A DNA stretch of 64,000 nucleotides from Verrucomicrobiaceae bacterium (GTDB lineage Bacteria; Verrucomicrobiota; Verrucomicrobiia; Verrucomicrobiales; Verrucomicrobiaceae): NCBI GenBank assembly GCA_016795365.1, contig JAEUHN010000040.1, forward strand, positions 62,001 through 126,000, written 5' to 3'. A model generated the notes under the pieces. The model worked only from the letters and a program-made list of their open reading frames with translations, was not told the DNA's origin and made no database searches. The position numbers and the translations under genes are program-made. This document shows, in pieces, positions 1 through 7,537 of the stretch (position 1 is the stretch's first letter; the number at the start of each line of letters is the position of its first letter).

Positions 1-282
1 TCGAAGCCCGAGGACTTCACCCCCGAGCCAGGCAAGCGCTACGCCTTACTCAGCTACCGCGGCGAACCCGATGACGGCTACCTGGAACTCGCCGACTGGG
101 TGGGCATCCACATCCTCAGCCCCGGCAAAGGCAAGATCATCGAGTGCGCCACACGCCTCTTCTACGCCATGCGCGAACTCGACAAGCTGGGTGCCGACGA
201 GATCGTCGCCGAGCCAGTCAGCGAGCAAGGCGTCGGCATGGCGGTGATGGATCGTCTGCGCCGCGCGAGTGCGAAGTGCTGA
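1..282 (+). CDS. Sua5-type L-threonylcarbamoyladenylate synthase, C-terminal part (partial)
   Basis: The reading frame is open from base 1 and stops at 280-282, so only the last 93 residues are present. The segment YALLSYR, then HILSP, LFYAMRELDKLGADEIVAEP and VMDRLRRAS matches the C-terminal Sua5 domain. In that family this domain follows the YrdC catalytic domain, which makes threonylcarbamoyl-AMP for the t6A37 modification of tRNA. The catalytic part lies left of the window, so the assignment rests on this accessory domain alone. It converges on the giant cytochrome gene three bases downstream. Confidence 0.72.
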   Translation, partial: SKPEDFTPEPGKRYALLSYRGEPDDGYLELADWVGIHILSPGKGKIIECATRLFYAMRELDKLGADEIVAEPVSEQGVGMAVMDRLRRASAKC

Positions 283-285
283 CGA

Positions 286-3200
286 TCAGCGTGCGTCGAG
301 CTTCACGTAGTCGATGCCGACCATGTAGCTCTTCACCGCCTGCGGGTTGGTGCCCTTGATCGTGAAGGTGAGCTTGTGCTCGCCGACGTTGAGGTCGTGG
401 GTGCCGAGGTCGAGTTCGTCGGTGACGATGACGGCAGGGTAGTTGTAGCCGTCGAAGTCGGTGAGCACAACCTTGCCATCGAGCGCGATGTCACAGATGC
501 CGTAGTCGCGCGCTTTGGTGAGCAACGTCTTCACGGCGAACTTGCCGGCTTTCGCCACGGGCAGCGCGAGTGTGAGCGTGTTGCTGGGCTTCGCGCCGGT
601 CCACCAGAGCTGCGAGCCGCTGCTCCACTTGTTGCCGAAGCCGCCCATGCCTTGCGGACGGGTGCTGCCACCGGTCTTGGACAAGACCGTCATCGTCTCG
701 GCTTCGATCGCGCCTTCGACTTTGATCGCAGGACCACTTCGACCGGTGTCAGCCTTCGCGGGCGTGGCGTTGGTTTGCAGGTAAGCCACGAGCTGGCGGA
801 GCTGCTCCACGGGCAAGGCATCGAACAAGCCCTCGGGCATCGTGCTCACCTTCGACACGGTGCGCTTCTTGATCTCGCTCGTCGTGATCGTCTGCTCCAG
901 ACCACCGGGCATCGCGATGCGCACCGCGCTGGGCGAGTCCTCCTTCACCACGCCGCTGGCCACGCGTCCGTCCTTCAGCTCGAAGATGTTGAGCTGGTAG
1001 TCCTTGCCGATCACGGCGTTGGGATCGAGCACGTTGTCGAGCAAGTAATCGAGGTTACCGCGATTCGAGCCGGTGAGATCGGGGCCGACCTTCTGCCCTT
1101 CGCCAAACATCGCGTGGCACTGGCCGCACACGGCACTGAACAAGACTTTTCCTTTGGCTTTGTCGGCGGCAGCGAGATCGCCCTTCGTGAGCAACGCGCG
1201 GAACTTCTTCTTCCGCTCTTCCAGATCGGCTTTCGGTGCGTTGAGATCGCCGAAGGTGTCCTTCAGCAAGGCGGCCACGTCGGCGTTGTTCAAGGTCGCG
1301 AGCTGTCGCGCGAGGAAAGGCGAGAGCATCGTGCTTGGGATCGTCTTCGCCTTCACGGCGGTGAGCAGCGCCTTCGCACCCGAGGCGGTGGTGGCGAGGG
1401 TGTTGACGGCGTCTTGTTGTTCGATGACATTCATGTTGCCGAAGGTCATCACTAGCCATTTGGCATTGTCCGGGTGCTGGAGAACCGCAAGGCTCTGGAT
1501 AGCGGCCCGCTTGAGAGGTGAACCTGGGCCGGTGCCAGCGAGGATGTCGTGAAGGCCGAATTCCATCATCGTCGGGGTGCTGAACTTGGTCTGGGTGACC
1601 ACTCGAATGGCATTCAGAGCGAGAGGAACGTCGGCACGTTGATGGACGATGATGTCAGCGAAGTGCTGTAGCGTTGCCGTATCGCCCATGAAGGCTTCGA
1701 GTTCGAGTAAAGTCGCTTCGACTTGAGTCGAAGGTTCTTTGGATTCGGCTAAAGCCGAAACCACTTTGGTGCGCAGCGCTGCCCAGTTCTCCGGCTTGCT
1801 GATCTTGTTCCCGGCGCGGGCAGACTTCAGCACGGTCTCGAGCAAGGCATCGCGCATGGCCGCGTCCTTGGTCTCAGCGGCCACCGTGAGCAACCCGGTG
1901 CGTCCCGATTCCTCGGCACCCATGCGACGGTAGATGAACTCGGTGACCTTCGGCATCTTCGACACCTTCGCTAGTTCGAGTCCCGCCTTCGGGTCCGCGC
2001 CGACCAGTGGCTCGATGCCATACCAGATCAGCAACGGGATGTAGGGATCGTCTTTGTCCTCGCCGTGGGCGAGAAGGGCGCGAGCGATGGGGGTGCGCTG
2101 GTCGTTGGGGAGACGCTGGAGCGCGGAGGCCAGTTCGCGGCGGACGATGGGGGAAGGATCGCTCTTCGCCACTTCTGCCATCGCTTTCAATTCACTAGCA
2201 TCAAGGTCGGCGACAACTGCCGTCACGCCTTGGCCAGGTTTCAAAGGGTTTCCCGGGTTGTCGCCAAGAAACACTTCAAACGGCAGTGACAACTGCCGAA
2301 CAGCAGCCACGCGCACTCGTTCGTCCGCATCTTTTAGTTGCTTCCCAACAAGATCGGACGTCCTCGCCACACCGAGTGAGTAGGCGAGCCACATCTTTCT
2401 CAGGCTGGAAGAACCCGACGACAACTCGGCGAGGTCAAAAAGCTTGTTGTTGAGTGCTGTGCCGCGCACAACCCGTTCCATCAATACCCTCCGCGCCTGC
2501 CTTGAGAACCACTCGTTCTCCGTCTGCACGGCGAGCTTGGCGAGGGTCTCGTCGCTTTCCTTGGCGAGATCGAACGGGGCTTTCGGGAAAGGAGCGCGGG
2601 CGCTCTTGCCCGCTTCATTGTTCTTCGCGGCTTCGCCGCCATTTGTTTGAGTGCGGACAGGAGTGTCCGCGCTCCTTTCCACGCCTTCGCTGCCGACGTA
2701 GCTCACCTTGTAGATGCGTCCGTTGCTGCGATCCCAGATCTCCACCGCACCGCTGCCGCGATGGCACACCTGCTTGTCGCTCCAGTCACTGACATACAAG
2801 GAGCCATCGGGACCGACCTTCTGCGTGACAGGAATAAAATTCATGTCGTTGCTGCGCATGAAGTCGCTGCCGTGCTTGCCGATGTAGGTGCTGCCGTGCG
2901 GGTCGAGGTAATCGGTCACGAGGCGGTGGCCGTGCAGGTTGCCGAAGATGAGCCGGTTCCGATAGGTGGCCGGGAACTGGTTGCTCTGATAAATCGCGAG
3001 GCCGCAGTGCGCGTGGCCGCCGCCAGCGGCGTTGGTGTCGTCTTGCACGAGGCTGCCGTGATCGCGACCGCCCCAGTGTGCGTTGTCGCGGATGTTCCCG
3101 GCGTAGTGCGCGTGATCGGCGATGGTTTCGATATCCTCGTAAGTGTAGGGATTGAAGTGCTGCCCGCCCTGCCGGTGATAGCGAGCGCCAGGGACGATGT

Positions 3201-5283
3201 GATACAGATGCGGGATGACGCAGGCGGTGACGAAGAACTCGCCGTTCTGATCATAATCGAGGCCCCAGGGATTCGATGTGCCGTGCGCAAAGACTTCAAA
3301 CACATGCCGCACGGGATGATAGCGCCACACACCCGCATTCATGAGCGTGCGCTGCTCGTCGGGCGTGCCAGGCTTGCCGATCTTGGAATGCGTGAAGACG
3401 CCGTGGCAGCCGTAGAGCCAGCCATCGGGTCCCCAGAGGAAGGAGTTCAGCGTCTCGTGCGTGTCCTGCGTGCCGAAGCCGTCGAGGAGGGCGTAGGCGG
3501 TGAAGCTGAGGCCGGGGACTTTGGTCAAGGCAGTCAAGTTGGTCAAGATTGGGGTCAAGTCTTGCTTCGAGGCACCCTTGACCTCTTGACCCTTTGACTC
3601 CTTGACCAAGCCTACCGGCTTGTCCCCATCTCTCGGAATGAACATCAAATACGGAGCCGCGCCGATCCACACACCGCCGAAGCCAACCTCGATGCCACTC
3701 GCGAGATTGAGGCCTTCGCAGAAGGTCTTCTTTGTCTCGTAGGTGCCGTCGCCGTCGCTGTCTTCGAGGATGCGGATGCGATCCTTTCCGGCGCCGACTT
3801 CGCGGGGCTGCGGGTAGCTGTTGCCCTCGACAACCCAGAGGCGACCACGCTCGTCGAAGCAGAAGGCAATCGGTTGCACGATGTCGGGCTCGGCGGCGAT
3901 GAGGTCGGCTTTGAAGCCGGTGGGGAGTTGCAGGTTCTTCAGCGCGTCTTGCGGCGGCTGGCCGCGGGCATATTCGATCTGCGGCTTCAAGCCGGGGCCA
4001 TACATCTTCACGGGCTTCGCCTCGGCGGTCGAGTCGGTGCGCTTTTGCGTGAGGATGAAGACGCCGCTTTTGTTCGCGGAGACGATGTCGGGCAGGCCAT
4101 CACCGTTCACATCGCCCACGGTGACATCGACGCCGACGCTGCTGACGGTATCGACGAGGTGCGGGATGAAATCGACGCCGCCCTTGCCATCGCGCTTCGT
4201 CTCATACCAATAGACCACACGCGCACCGCGCTCGTCGGGATCGTGGCCGTTGTGCGCCCAGTAGCGTTTGCCGGTGACGATGTCCTGGATGCCGTCGCCA
4301 TTGATGTCTGCAAGTGCTGCAGCATGAGGCTGGGAGAAGACGATGCCGTAGTCGTTGTCGGCGGGGTTCTCGCTGGCGAGCATGACTTGCTTCCAGTTGG
4401 GCAGAGGAGCGCGGGCACTCTTGCCCGCATCGTCATGCTTCGCGGCTTCGCCGCCAGGATCAGAAGAGCGGACAGGAGTGTCCGCGCTCCCTTGTGGCTT
4501 GTTCTGCAAATACACCGCCACACCATAGCGATGTGCCTGCAGACTCGTGAAGACATCGTTGGTGCCGTTGCCGTCGAAATCATACGCGAACATCTGTGCG
4601 CCACCGCCGACACCGGCGGCGAAGTTGTGCTGCTCCCAGAGGCCGCTGTCCTTGTGCTCCCACCAGCGACGTGCTTCGAGGAGGTCGAGTTTCCCATCGC
4701 CATTCACATCGCCGACACCGAGGCCGTGCGTGAACTTCGCCACCTTCATGTCCTCACTGACGGCTACGAACGGCCACTTCTCGGTCGGCTTGTCCCAGTT
4801 CGGTGCGAACCAGCCGAACTTGCCGCCCGTGCTGCACACGATCTCCGGTTTGCCATCGCCGGTGATGTCGGTGAAGACGGGCGACTCGTTGTCCACCACG
4901 TCGGCGACGATGCTCATCGGCCACGGCTTGTCGTCGTGAACGCCGGAGTTCAGGTAGAGCCGCGCTTCTTTGCCAGGGAAGCCAAGGATGAGGATGTCGT
5001 TCTTCTTGTCGCCGTTGAAGTCATGGACGTAGGCGAAGAAGTTGTCCGAGTAGCCATTGATGCTGAAGATCTTCGGCTCGTAGTAGGCGTGCTTCTTTTC
5101 AAAGGCGGGGCCTTCCCACCAGAATGGACCCGCCACGATGTCGGGCTTGCCGTCGCCATTGATGTCGCCAATCGCCGCGCCCTCGGAGTAAAAGTCGCCG
5201 TGGAGCTGCTTGCGTTCCCAGGTGATCTGGGTGGCCGCGTGCAGCGAGGTGGCCGCGAAGACTAGAGCGAGGAGAACTTTCAT
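286..5283 (-). CDS. Giant secreted PVC-type cytochrome c dehydrogenase with FG-GAP, HEAT and C-terminal carbohydrate-binding-like region
   Basis: 1665 residues from the ATG at 5283, which gives a clean signal peptide (MKVLLALVFAATSLHAA); a TTG five codons upstream is less likely. Order of parts: signal peptide; FG-GAP/VCBS propeller with many DINGDGKPD-type calcium loops (about 20-440); PVC-type beta-propeller dehydrogenase (about 450-850, with FDERGRLWVVE and DSDGDGTYE); HEAT-like helices (about 900-1330); one c-type heme site CGQCH near residue 1385 with GPDLTGS after it; and a C-terminal beta domain beginning IEAETM, resembling a carbohydrate-binding module. Such proteins are exported in Planctomycetes and Verrucomicrobia. 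Oxidation of a sugar or polysaccharide is inferred and the substrate is unknown. The frame is interrupted by several translated palindromic repeats, described separately at 1709, 2209, 2588, 3521 and 4403. There is no operon partner. Confidence 0.88.
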   Translation of the reverse strand: MKVLLALVFAATSLHAATQITWERKQLHGDFYSEGAAIGDINGDGKPDIVAGPFWWEGPAFEKKHAYYEPKIFSINGYSDNFFAYVHDFNGDKKNDILILGFPGKEARLYLNSGVHDDKPWPMSIVADVVDNESPVFTDITGDGKPEIVCSTGGKFGWFAPNWDKPTEKWPFVAVSEDMKVAKFTHGLGVGDVNGDGKLDLLEARRWWEHKDSGLWEQHNFAAGVGGGAQMFAYDFDGNGTNDVFTSLQAHRYGVAVYLQNKPQGSADTPVRSSDPGGEAAKHDDAGKSARAPLPNWKQVMLASENPADNDYGIVFSQPHAAALADINGDGIQDIVTGKRYWAHNGHDPDERGARVVYWYETKRDGKGGVDFIPHLVDTVSSVGVDVTVGDVNGDGLPDIVSANKSGVFILTQKRTDSTAEAKPVKMYGPGLKPQIEYARGQPPQDALKNLQLPTGFKADLIAAEPDIVQPIAFCFDERGRLWVVEGNSYPQPREVGAGKDRIRILEDSDGDGTYETKKTFCEGLNLASGIEVGFGGVWIGAAPYLMFIPRDGDKPVGLVKESKGQEVKGASKQDLTPILTNLTALTKVPGLSFTAYALLDGFGTQDTHETLNSFLWGPDGWLYGCHGVFTHSKIGKPGTPDEQRTLMNAGVWRYHPVRHVFEVFAHGTSNPWGLDYDQNGEFFVTACVIPHLYHIVPGARYHRQGGQHFNPYTYEDIETIADHAHYAGNIRDNAHWGGRDHGSLVQDDTNAAGGGHAHCGLAIYQSNQFPATYRNRLIFGNLHGHRLVTDYLDPHGSTYIGKHGSDFMRSNDMNFIPVTQKVGPDGSLYVSDWSDKQVCHRGSGAVEIWDRSNGRIYKVSYVGSEGVERSADTPVRTQTNGGEAAKNNEAGKSARAPFPKAPFDLAKESDETLAKLAVQTENEWFSRQARRVLMERVVRGTALNNKLFDLAELSSGSSSLRKMWLAYSLGVARTSDLVGKQLKDADERVRVAAVRQLSLPFEVFLGDNPGNPLKPGQGVTAVVADLDASELKAMAEVAKSDPSPIVRRELASALQRLPNDQRTPIARALLAHGEDKDDPYIPLLIWYGIEPLVGADPKAGLELAKVSKMPKVTEFIYRRMGAEESGRTGLLTVAAETKDAAMRDALLETVLKSARAGNKISKPENWAALRTKVVSALAESKEPSTQVEATLLELEAFMGDTATLQHFADIIVHQRADVPLALNAIRVVTQTKFSTPTMMEFGLHDILAGTGPGSPLKRAAIQSLAVLQHPDNAKWLVMTFGNMNVIEQQDAVNTLATTASGAKALLTAVKAKTIPSTMLSPFLARQLATLNNADVAALLKDTFGDLNAPKADLEERKKKFRALLTKGDLAAADKAKGKVLFSAVCGQCHAMFGEGQKVGPDLTGSNRGNLDYLLDNVLDPNAVIGKDYQLNIFELKDGRVASGVVKEDSPSAVRIAMPGGLEQTITTSEIKKRTVSKVSTMPEGLFDALPVEQLRQLVAYLQTNATPAKADTGRSGPAIKVEGAIEAETMTVLSKTGGSTRPQGMGGFGNKWSSGSQLWWTGAKPSNTLTLALPVAKAGKFAVKTLLTKARDYGICDIALDGKVVLTDFDGYNYPAVIVTDELDLGTHDLNVGEHKLTFTIKGTNPQAVKSYMVGIDYVKLDAR
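1709..1767. repeat. 59-bp intragenic palindromic element, family 2 (copy 1)
   Basis: Two adjacent hairpins lie within matching outer ends: CTTCGACT/AGTCGAAG (1716-1733) and TTCGGCT/AGCCGAA (1744-1759), bounded by AAAGT and ACTTT. Read in the host frame it encodes KVVSALAESKEPSTQVEATL. A second copy of exactly the same length lies at 27914-27972; by hand alignment about 46 of 59 bases agree. Confidence 0.8.
2209..2298. repeat. Candidate intragenic palindromic insertion, single copy
   Basis: An 8-bp perfect inverted repeat GGCGACAA/TTGTCGCC (2209-2216 and 2258-2265), a 7-bp hairpin CGGCAGT/ACTGCCG (2281-2298) and an 11-bp direct repeat GACAACTGCCG (2212 and 2288) fall together in the HEAT region. 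The encoded stretch (VFLGDNPGNPLKPGQG) looks unlike neighbouring HEAT helices. Only one copy is seen, so calling it an insertion is an inference. Confidence 0.45.
2588..2678. repeat. 91-bp three-hairpin palindromic element, family 1 (copy A)
   Basis: Outer 26-bp arms (2588-2613 and 2653-2678) are inverted copies agreeing at 22 of 26 bases. Each arm folds on itself (for example GCGGACA/TGTCCGC) and a GCGGC-TTC-GCCGC hairpin sits exactly at the centre (2627-2639). It is translated in the host gene with the peptides SADTPVR, GGEAAK and AGKSARAP. Copies B (4403-4493) and C (27515-27606) share length and architecture. Confidence 0.9.
3521..3609. repeat. 89-bp intragenic palindrome built of GGTCAAG units, family 3
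   Basis: On the + strand four (G)GTCAAG-type units (3523, 3532, 3541, 3553) face four CTTGACC-type units (3577, 3585, 3593, 3601). The ends are a perfect 10-bp inverted repeat TTGGTCAAGG/CCTTGACCAA. It is read through in frame inside the propeller dehydrogenase domain, giving a Lys/Leu/Thr-rich linker. Confidence 0.8.
4403..4493. repeat. 91-bp three-hairpin palindromic element, family 1 (copy B)
   Basis: Same length and symmetry as copy A, with arms 4403-4428 and 4468-4493 and the central GCGGC-TTC-GCCGC hairpin at 4442-4454. It has the same orientation and the same encoded peptide pattern (SADTPVR, GGEAAK, AGKSARAP). It lies in the FG-GAP propeller region, about residues 263-293. Confidence 0.9.
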
Positions 5284-5436
5284 GGTGGTGGGATGCAAAC
5301 GCTATCAGACGTGGGCAGCATCAGACAAGATTTGTGTCTAATCTGACAGCAGCCTTCGTGGGGCAGGACTAGCGATGTTATGCCCACAAATAATGCACTA
5401 CCAAGCGAGGCAAGTTACGCCACCGGATGTCATCTG

Positions 5437-6348
5437 CTACTGAACGTGCCAATCGCGCATCTTTGACATCGTAGCTGTAAACTCTGCATGAACCACATGG
5501 CTGGCGCTGGCGATGAGACGGCCCGCCTTGCCGAAGGTCCACTCGACGGCGTAGCTGAGGCTGGTCCATCCGTCCATCCAGGTGATCTTGTCGGAGGCGA
5601 TGATCAGCATCCCGGCGACGATGTAGAGATTGCACAGCATGATGAGCCAGCCGGAAAAGGAAGTGCCATTGCGCTTCAAGTCGCTCTGCTCGATGCGCAA
5701 GGTGCGCAGGGTATAGCTGAGATGAAACCACCAGGTGAATCCAATCAGGAAGCACAGAGTCTTCAGTGAATCGAATGGGATGGAAAATGAGCCAATCTGA
5801 ATCTGCTGGATCGCTTCCAGGTTACCGAACAAACCAGCGATGCCATACGCGACGATCACCATCACGGTGTAGGCCGGTATCAGGTAGGGAGCCAGTGAGA
5901 TGAAGGTGTTGCTCTTGTTGGTGTCCACCCAACCGCCGTCGTGGCCGACGTGCCAGTCATAGACCACAGCTCCACAGAGCTTGGCAGCGATGATGTGCGA
6001 CCACTCGTGACCGAAGACGTAGGCGATCATGAAGGTGTGCCTGGCAAAGGCGAAGATGGCGAGCCAGACGAGTCCGCCGAAGCCAAACCAAACGAACTCC
6101 GTAGTCGCCAGCAGGGCTCCTCCGCGACTGGCCTGCAGGAGCAGCTCAGCAAAGCTGAAAATGCTGATCACCGCCAAGGGGAGCAGGAACACCCATCCGA
6201 CCAGGGTCTTGCAATCGAGGATGAACTCCTGCCAGTCCGCGCCCGTCCGTCGCCTCGTATCCAGCCTAGAACGATCATCCTTGCGCTGTTTCTGGTCAGC
6301 GTGGGGCTTGTTGGAGCGCCGGGCGGCACGTTGGAGAGCGATGGCCAT
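5437..6348 (-). CDS. M50-like integral membrane metalloprotease homologue
   Basis: 303 residues. A basic hydrophilic N-terminus (1-45) is followed by about six hydrophobic segments (about 48-72, 84-112, 150-175, 187-210, 225-250). The zinc-binding motif HEWSH lies at 114-118 inside the segment YVFGHEWSHIIAAKLCG, with a Gly/Asp-rich stretch after it, as in M50-type intramembrane peptidases. The usual distal NPDG-like motif was not seen, so activity is uncertain. It lies 73 bp downstream of the ExbD-like pair on the same strand, but a palindrome at its 5' end (6355-6377) suggests separate control. The substrate is unknown. Confidence 0.65.
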   Translation of the reverse strand: MAIALQRAARRSNKPHADQKQRKDDRSRLDTRRRTGADWQEFILDCKTLVGWVFLLPLAVISIFSFAELLLQASRGGALLATTEFVWFGFGGLVWLAIFAFARHTFMIAYVFGHEWSHIIAAKLCGAVVYDWHVGHDGGWVDTNKSNTFISLAPYLIPAYTVMVIVAYGIAGLFGNLEAIQQIQIGSFSIPFDSLKTLCFLIGFTWWFHLSYTLRTLRIEQSDLKRNGTSFSGWLIMLCNLYIVAGMLIIASDKITWMDGWTSLSYAVEWTFGKAGRLIASASHVVHAEFTATMSKMRDWHVQ

Positions 6349-6354
6349 GAATTG

Positions 6355-6377
6355 TTCACATTGTTAACAAATGTGAA
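6355..6377. promoter_or_regulatory. Operator-like palindrome before the M50-like gene
   Basis: TTCACAT and ATGTGAA flank a central GTTAAC, making a near-perfect 23-bp palindrome that ends 6 bp before the start codon at 6348. A repressor bound there would cover the ribosome-binding or promoter region. The cognate regulator is not apparent. Confidence 0.45.
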
Positions 6378-6421
6378 GTAATTTGCCAACAAGCTTCCGT
6401 AACGATTTCCGTTACAAAACG

Positions 6422-7528
6422 CTAATCGAGCTGCTCCTTCGGTGCGGCAATGTCCACCCGCTGCACCGGCGCATTGGCGGGCGGCGGGGTGAAGGGCGAG
6501 ATGGTGACGCCAGGCAGGCGCGTGACAAAGAAGTCCTGGCCGTAGATCTGCCAGCCAACCGGCACCCCGATAGCATCGGCCACCTCACGTGCCGTGAGGT
6601 AGGTCTCCACGGAGTCCTTCACCACGTAGAGCCAAACGATCTTGTTGGGCTCGGTCTTGAGCTTGCGCATGTAGCGCTGGAAGAAGGAAGCCGGGTTCCG
6701 AAGGTCCTGGCTGGTCTCACCAGCCCCTTCCTGCGGAATCAGATTGAGATTCATCACCGGAGCGTTGGCGACAGGCACCAGCTTGGCCTGAAGAGATCGA
6801 TCGCCGATGCGCGCACGATCGAAGTAGGCCGTGAGCTTCTCCTTGGAATAGGTGATCTTCGCCGCCGGGGTGGTGGAAGTAACCTTGGGATGATTGGGCG
6901 ACAGCAGCGCGTCACGATTCTTCACGATCTCTTTCTGCACGATGTCGAGGTAGGAGCGATCGTTGAGGTAGAGGACGCGTCCCTTGGCGATGAGGAAATT
7001 CTCGCGCACGGCACCCTGGGGCACGGGACGTGGATTGGGAATGCGGACGTATTTGGGGGGCGGGGGCTTGAAGACGGGCGTGTCGTCCAGGAGCTTCTTC
7101 AGGCGGTCGAGTTCAGCGAAGAGCTTGTCGAGTTCCTTCTTCTCACCGTCGCGGTCGTATTTAGCGCGTTCGATCTTTTTGCGGATCTCATTGAGATCCA
7201 TGAACTTCATCTTCTGCTGCTCGTCGCTGAGGTCGATGGTCTTGAGTTCCTCGGCCAGTTTTTTGATCTGGGCGATGGAGTCATCGATCTTCTTCTCCAC
7301 CTGCTCTGGGGTTTCCGGCACCTTGGGGATGGCCATTTCCTGGATCAGCTTGGCCAGTTCCTCCTGCGTCACGGGCGGCAGATCGGAAAGGATCTTCTTC
7401 ACCGTGGTCGAAATGCTGAGGCCGACCATGACGAGCACGATAAGGAGCACGCCGACCACGTTGGTCATTGTGTCCATCAGAGCGACGAAAGGAAGCTCTT
7501 CGTCTTCGGCATGTCGTTTCTTGGCCAT
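6422..7528 (-). CDS. ExbD/TolR-like membrane-anchored coiled-coil protein (second copy)
   Basis: 368 residues. A short cytoplasmic N-terminus (MAKKRHAEDEELPFVALMDT) leads into one transmembrane helix (about 15-37), placed like the single helix of ExbD, TolR and MotB, with an Asp at its start (MDT). A long charged coiled coil follows (about 45-150), then a globular C-terminal domain with no recognisable OmpA peptidoglycan-binding motif. The N-terminus resembles that of the preceding gene (MAKRRHAS), suggesting duplication. It starts 9 bp after the other ExbD-like gene and shares an operon with the MotA-like channel gene. The role of this heteromeric pair is unknown. Confidence 0.65.
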   Translation of the reverse strand: MAKKRHAEDEELPFVALMDTMTNVVGVLLIVLVMVGLSISTTVKKILSDLPPVTQEELAKLIQEMAIPKVPETPEQVEKKIDDSIAQIKKLAEELKTIDLSDEQQKMKFMDLNEIRKKIERAKYDRDGEKKELDKLFAELDRLKKLLDDTPVFKPPPPKYVRIPNPRPVPQGAVRENFLIAKGRVLYLNDRSYLDIVQKEIVKNRDALLSPNHPKVTSTTPAAKITYSKEKLTAYFDRARIGDRSLQAKLVPVANAPVMNLNLIPQEGAGETSQDLRNPASFFQRYMRKLKTEPNKIVWLYVVKDSVETYLTAREVADAIGVPVGWQIYGQDFFVTRLPGVTISPFTPPPANAPVQRVDIAAPKEQLD

Positions 7529-7537
7529 GGTAAAAGA

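Noticed and set aside
3874-5265. Long open frame on the + strand opposite the first giant cytochrome gene
   Set aside because: It lies entirely antisense to a gene with clear domains and reads as repetitive Val/Glu/Asp sequence with no motif; a by-product of GC-rich codon usage.
6391-6410. GTAACG/CGTTAC hairpin after the second ExbD-like gene
   Set aside because: Short stem and no T-run on the minus strand; could be chance.
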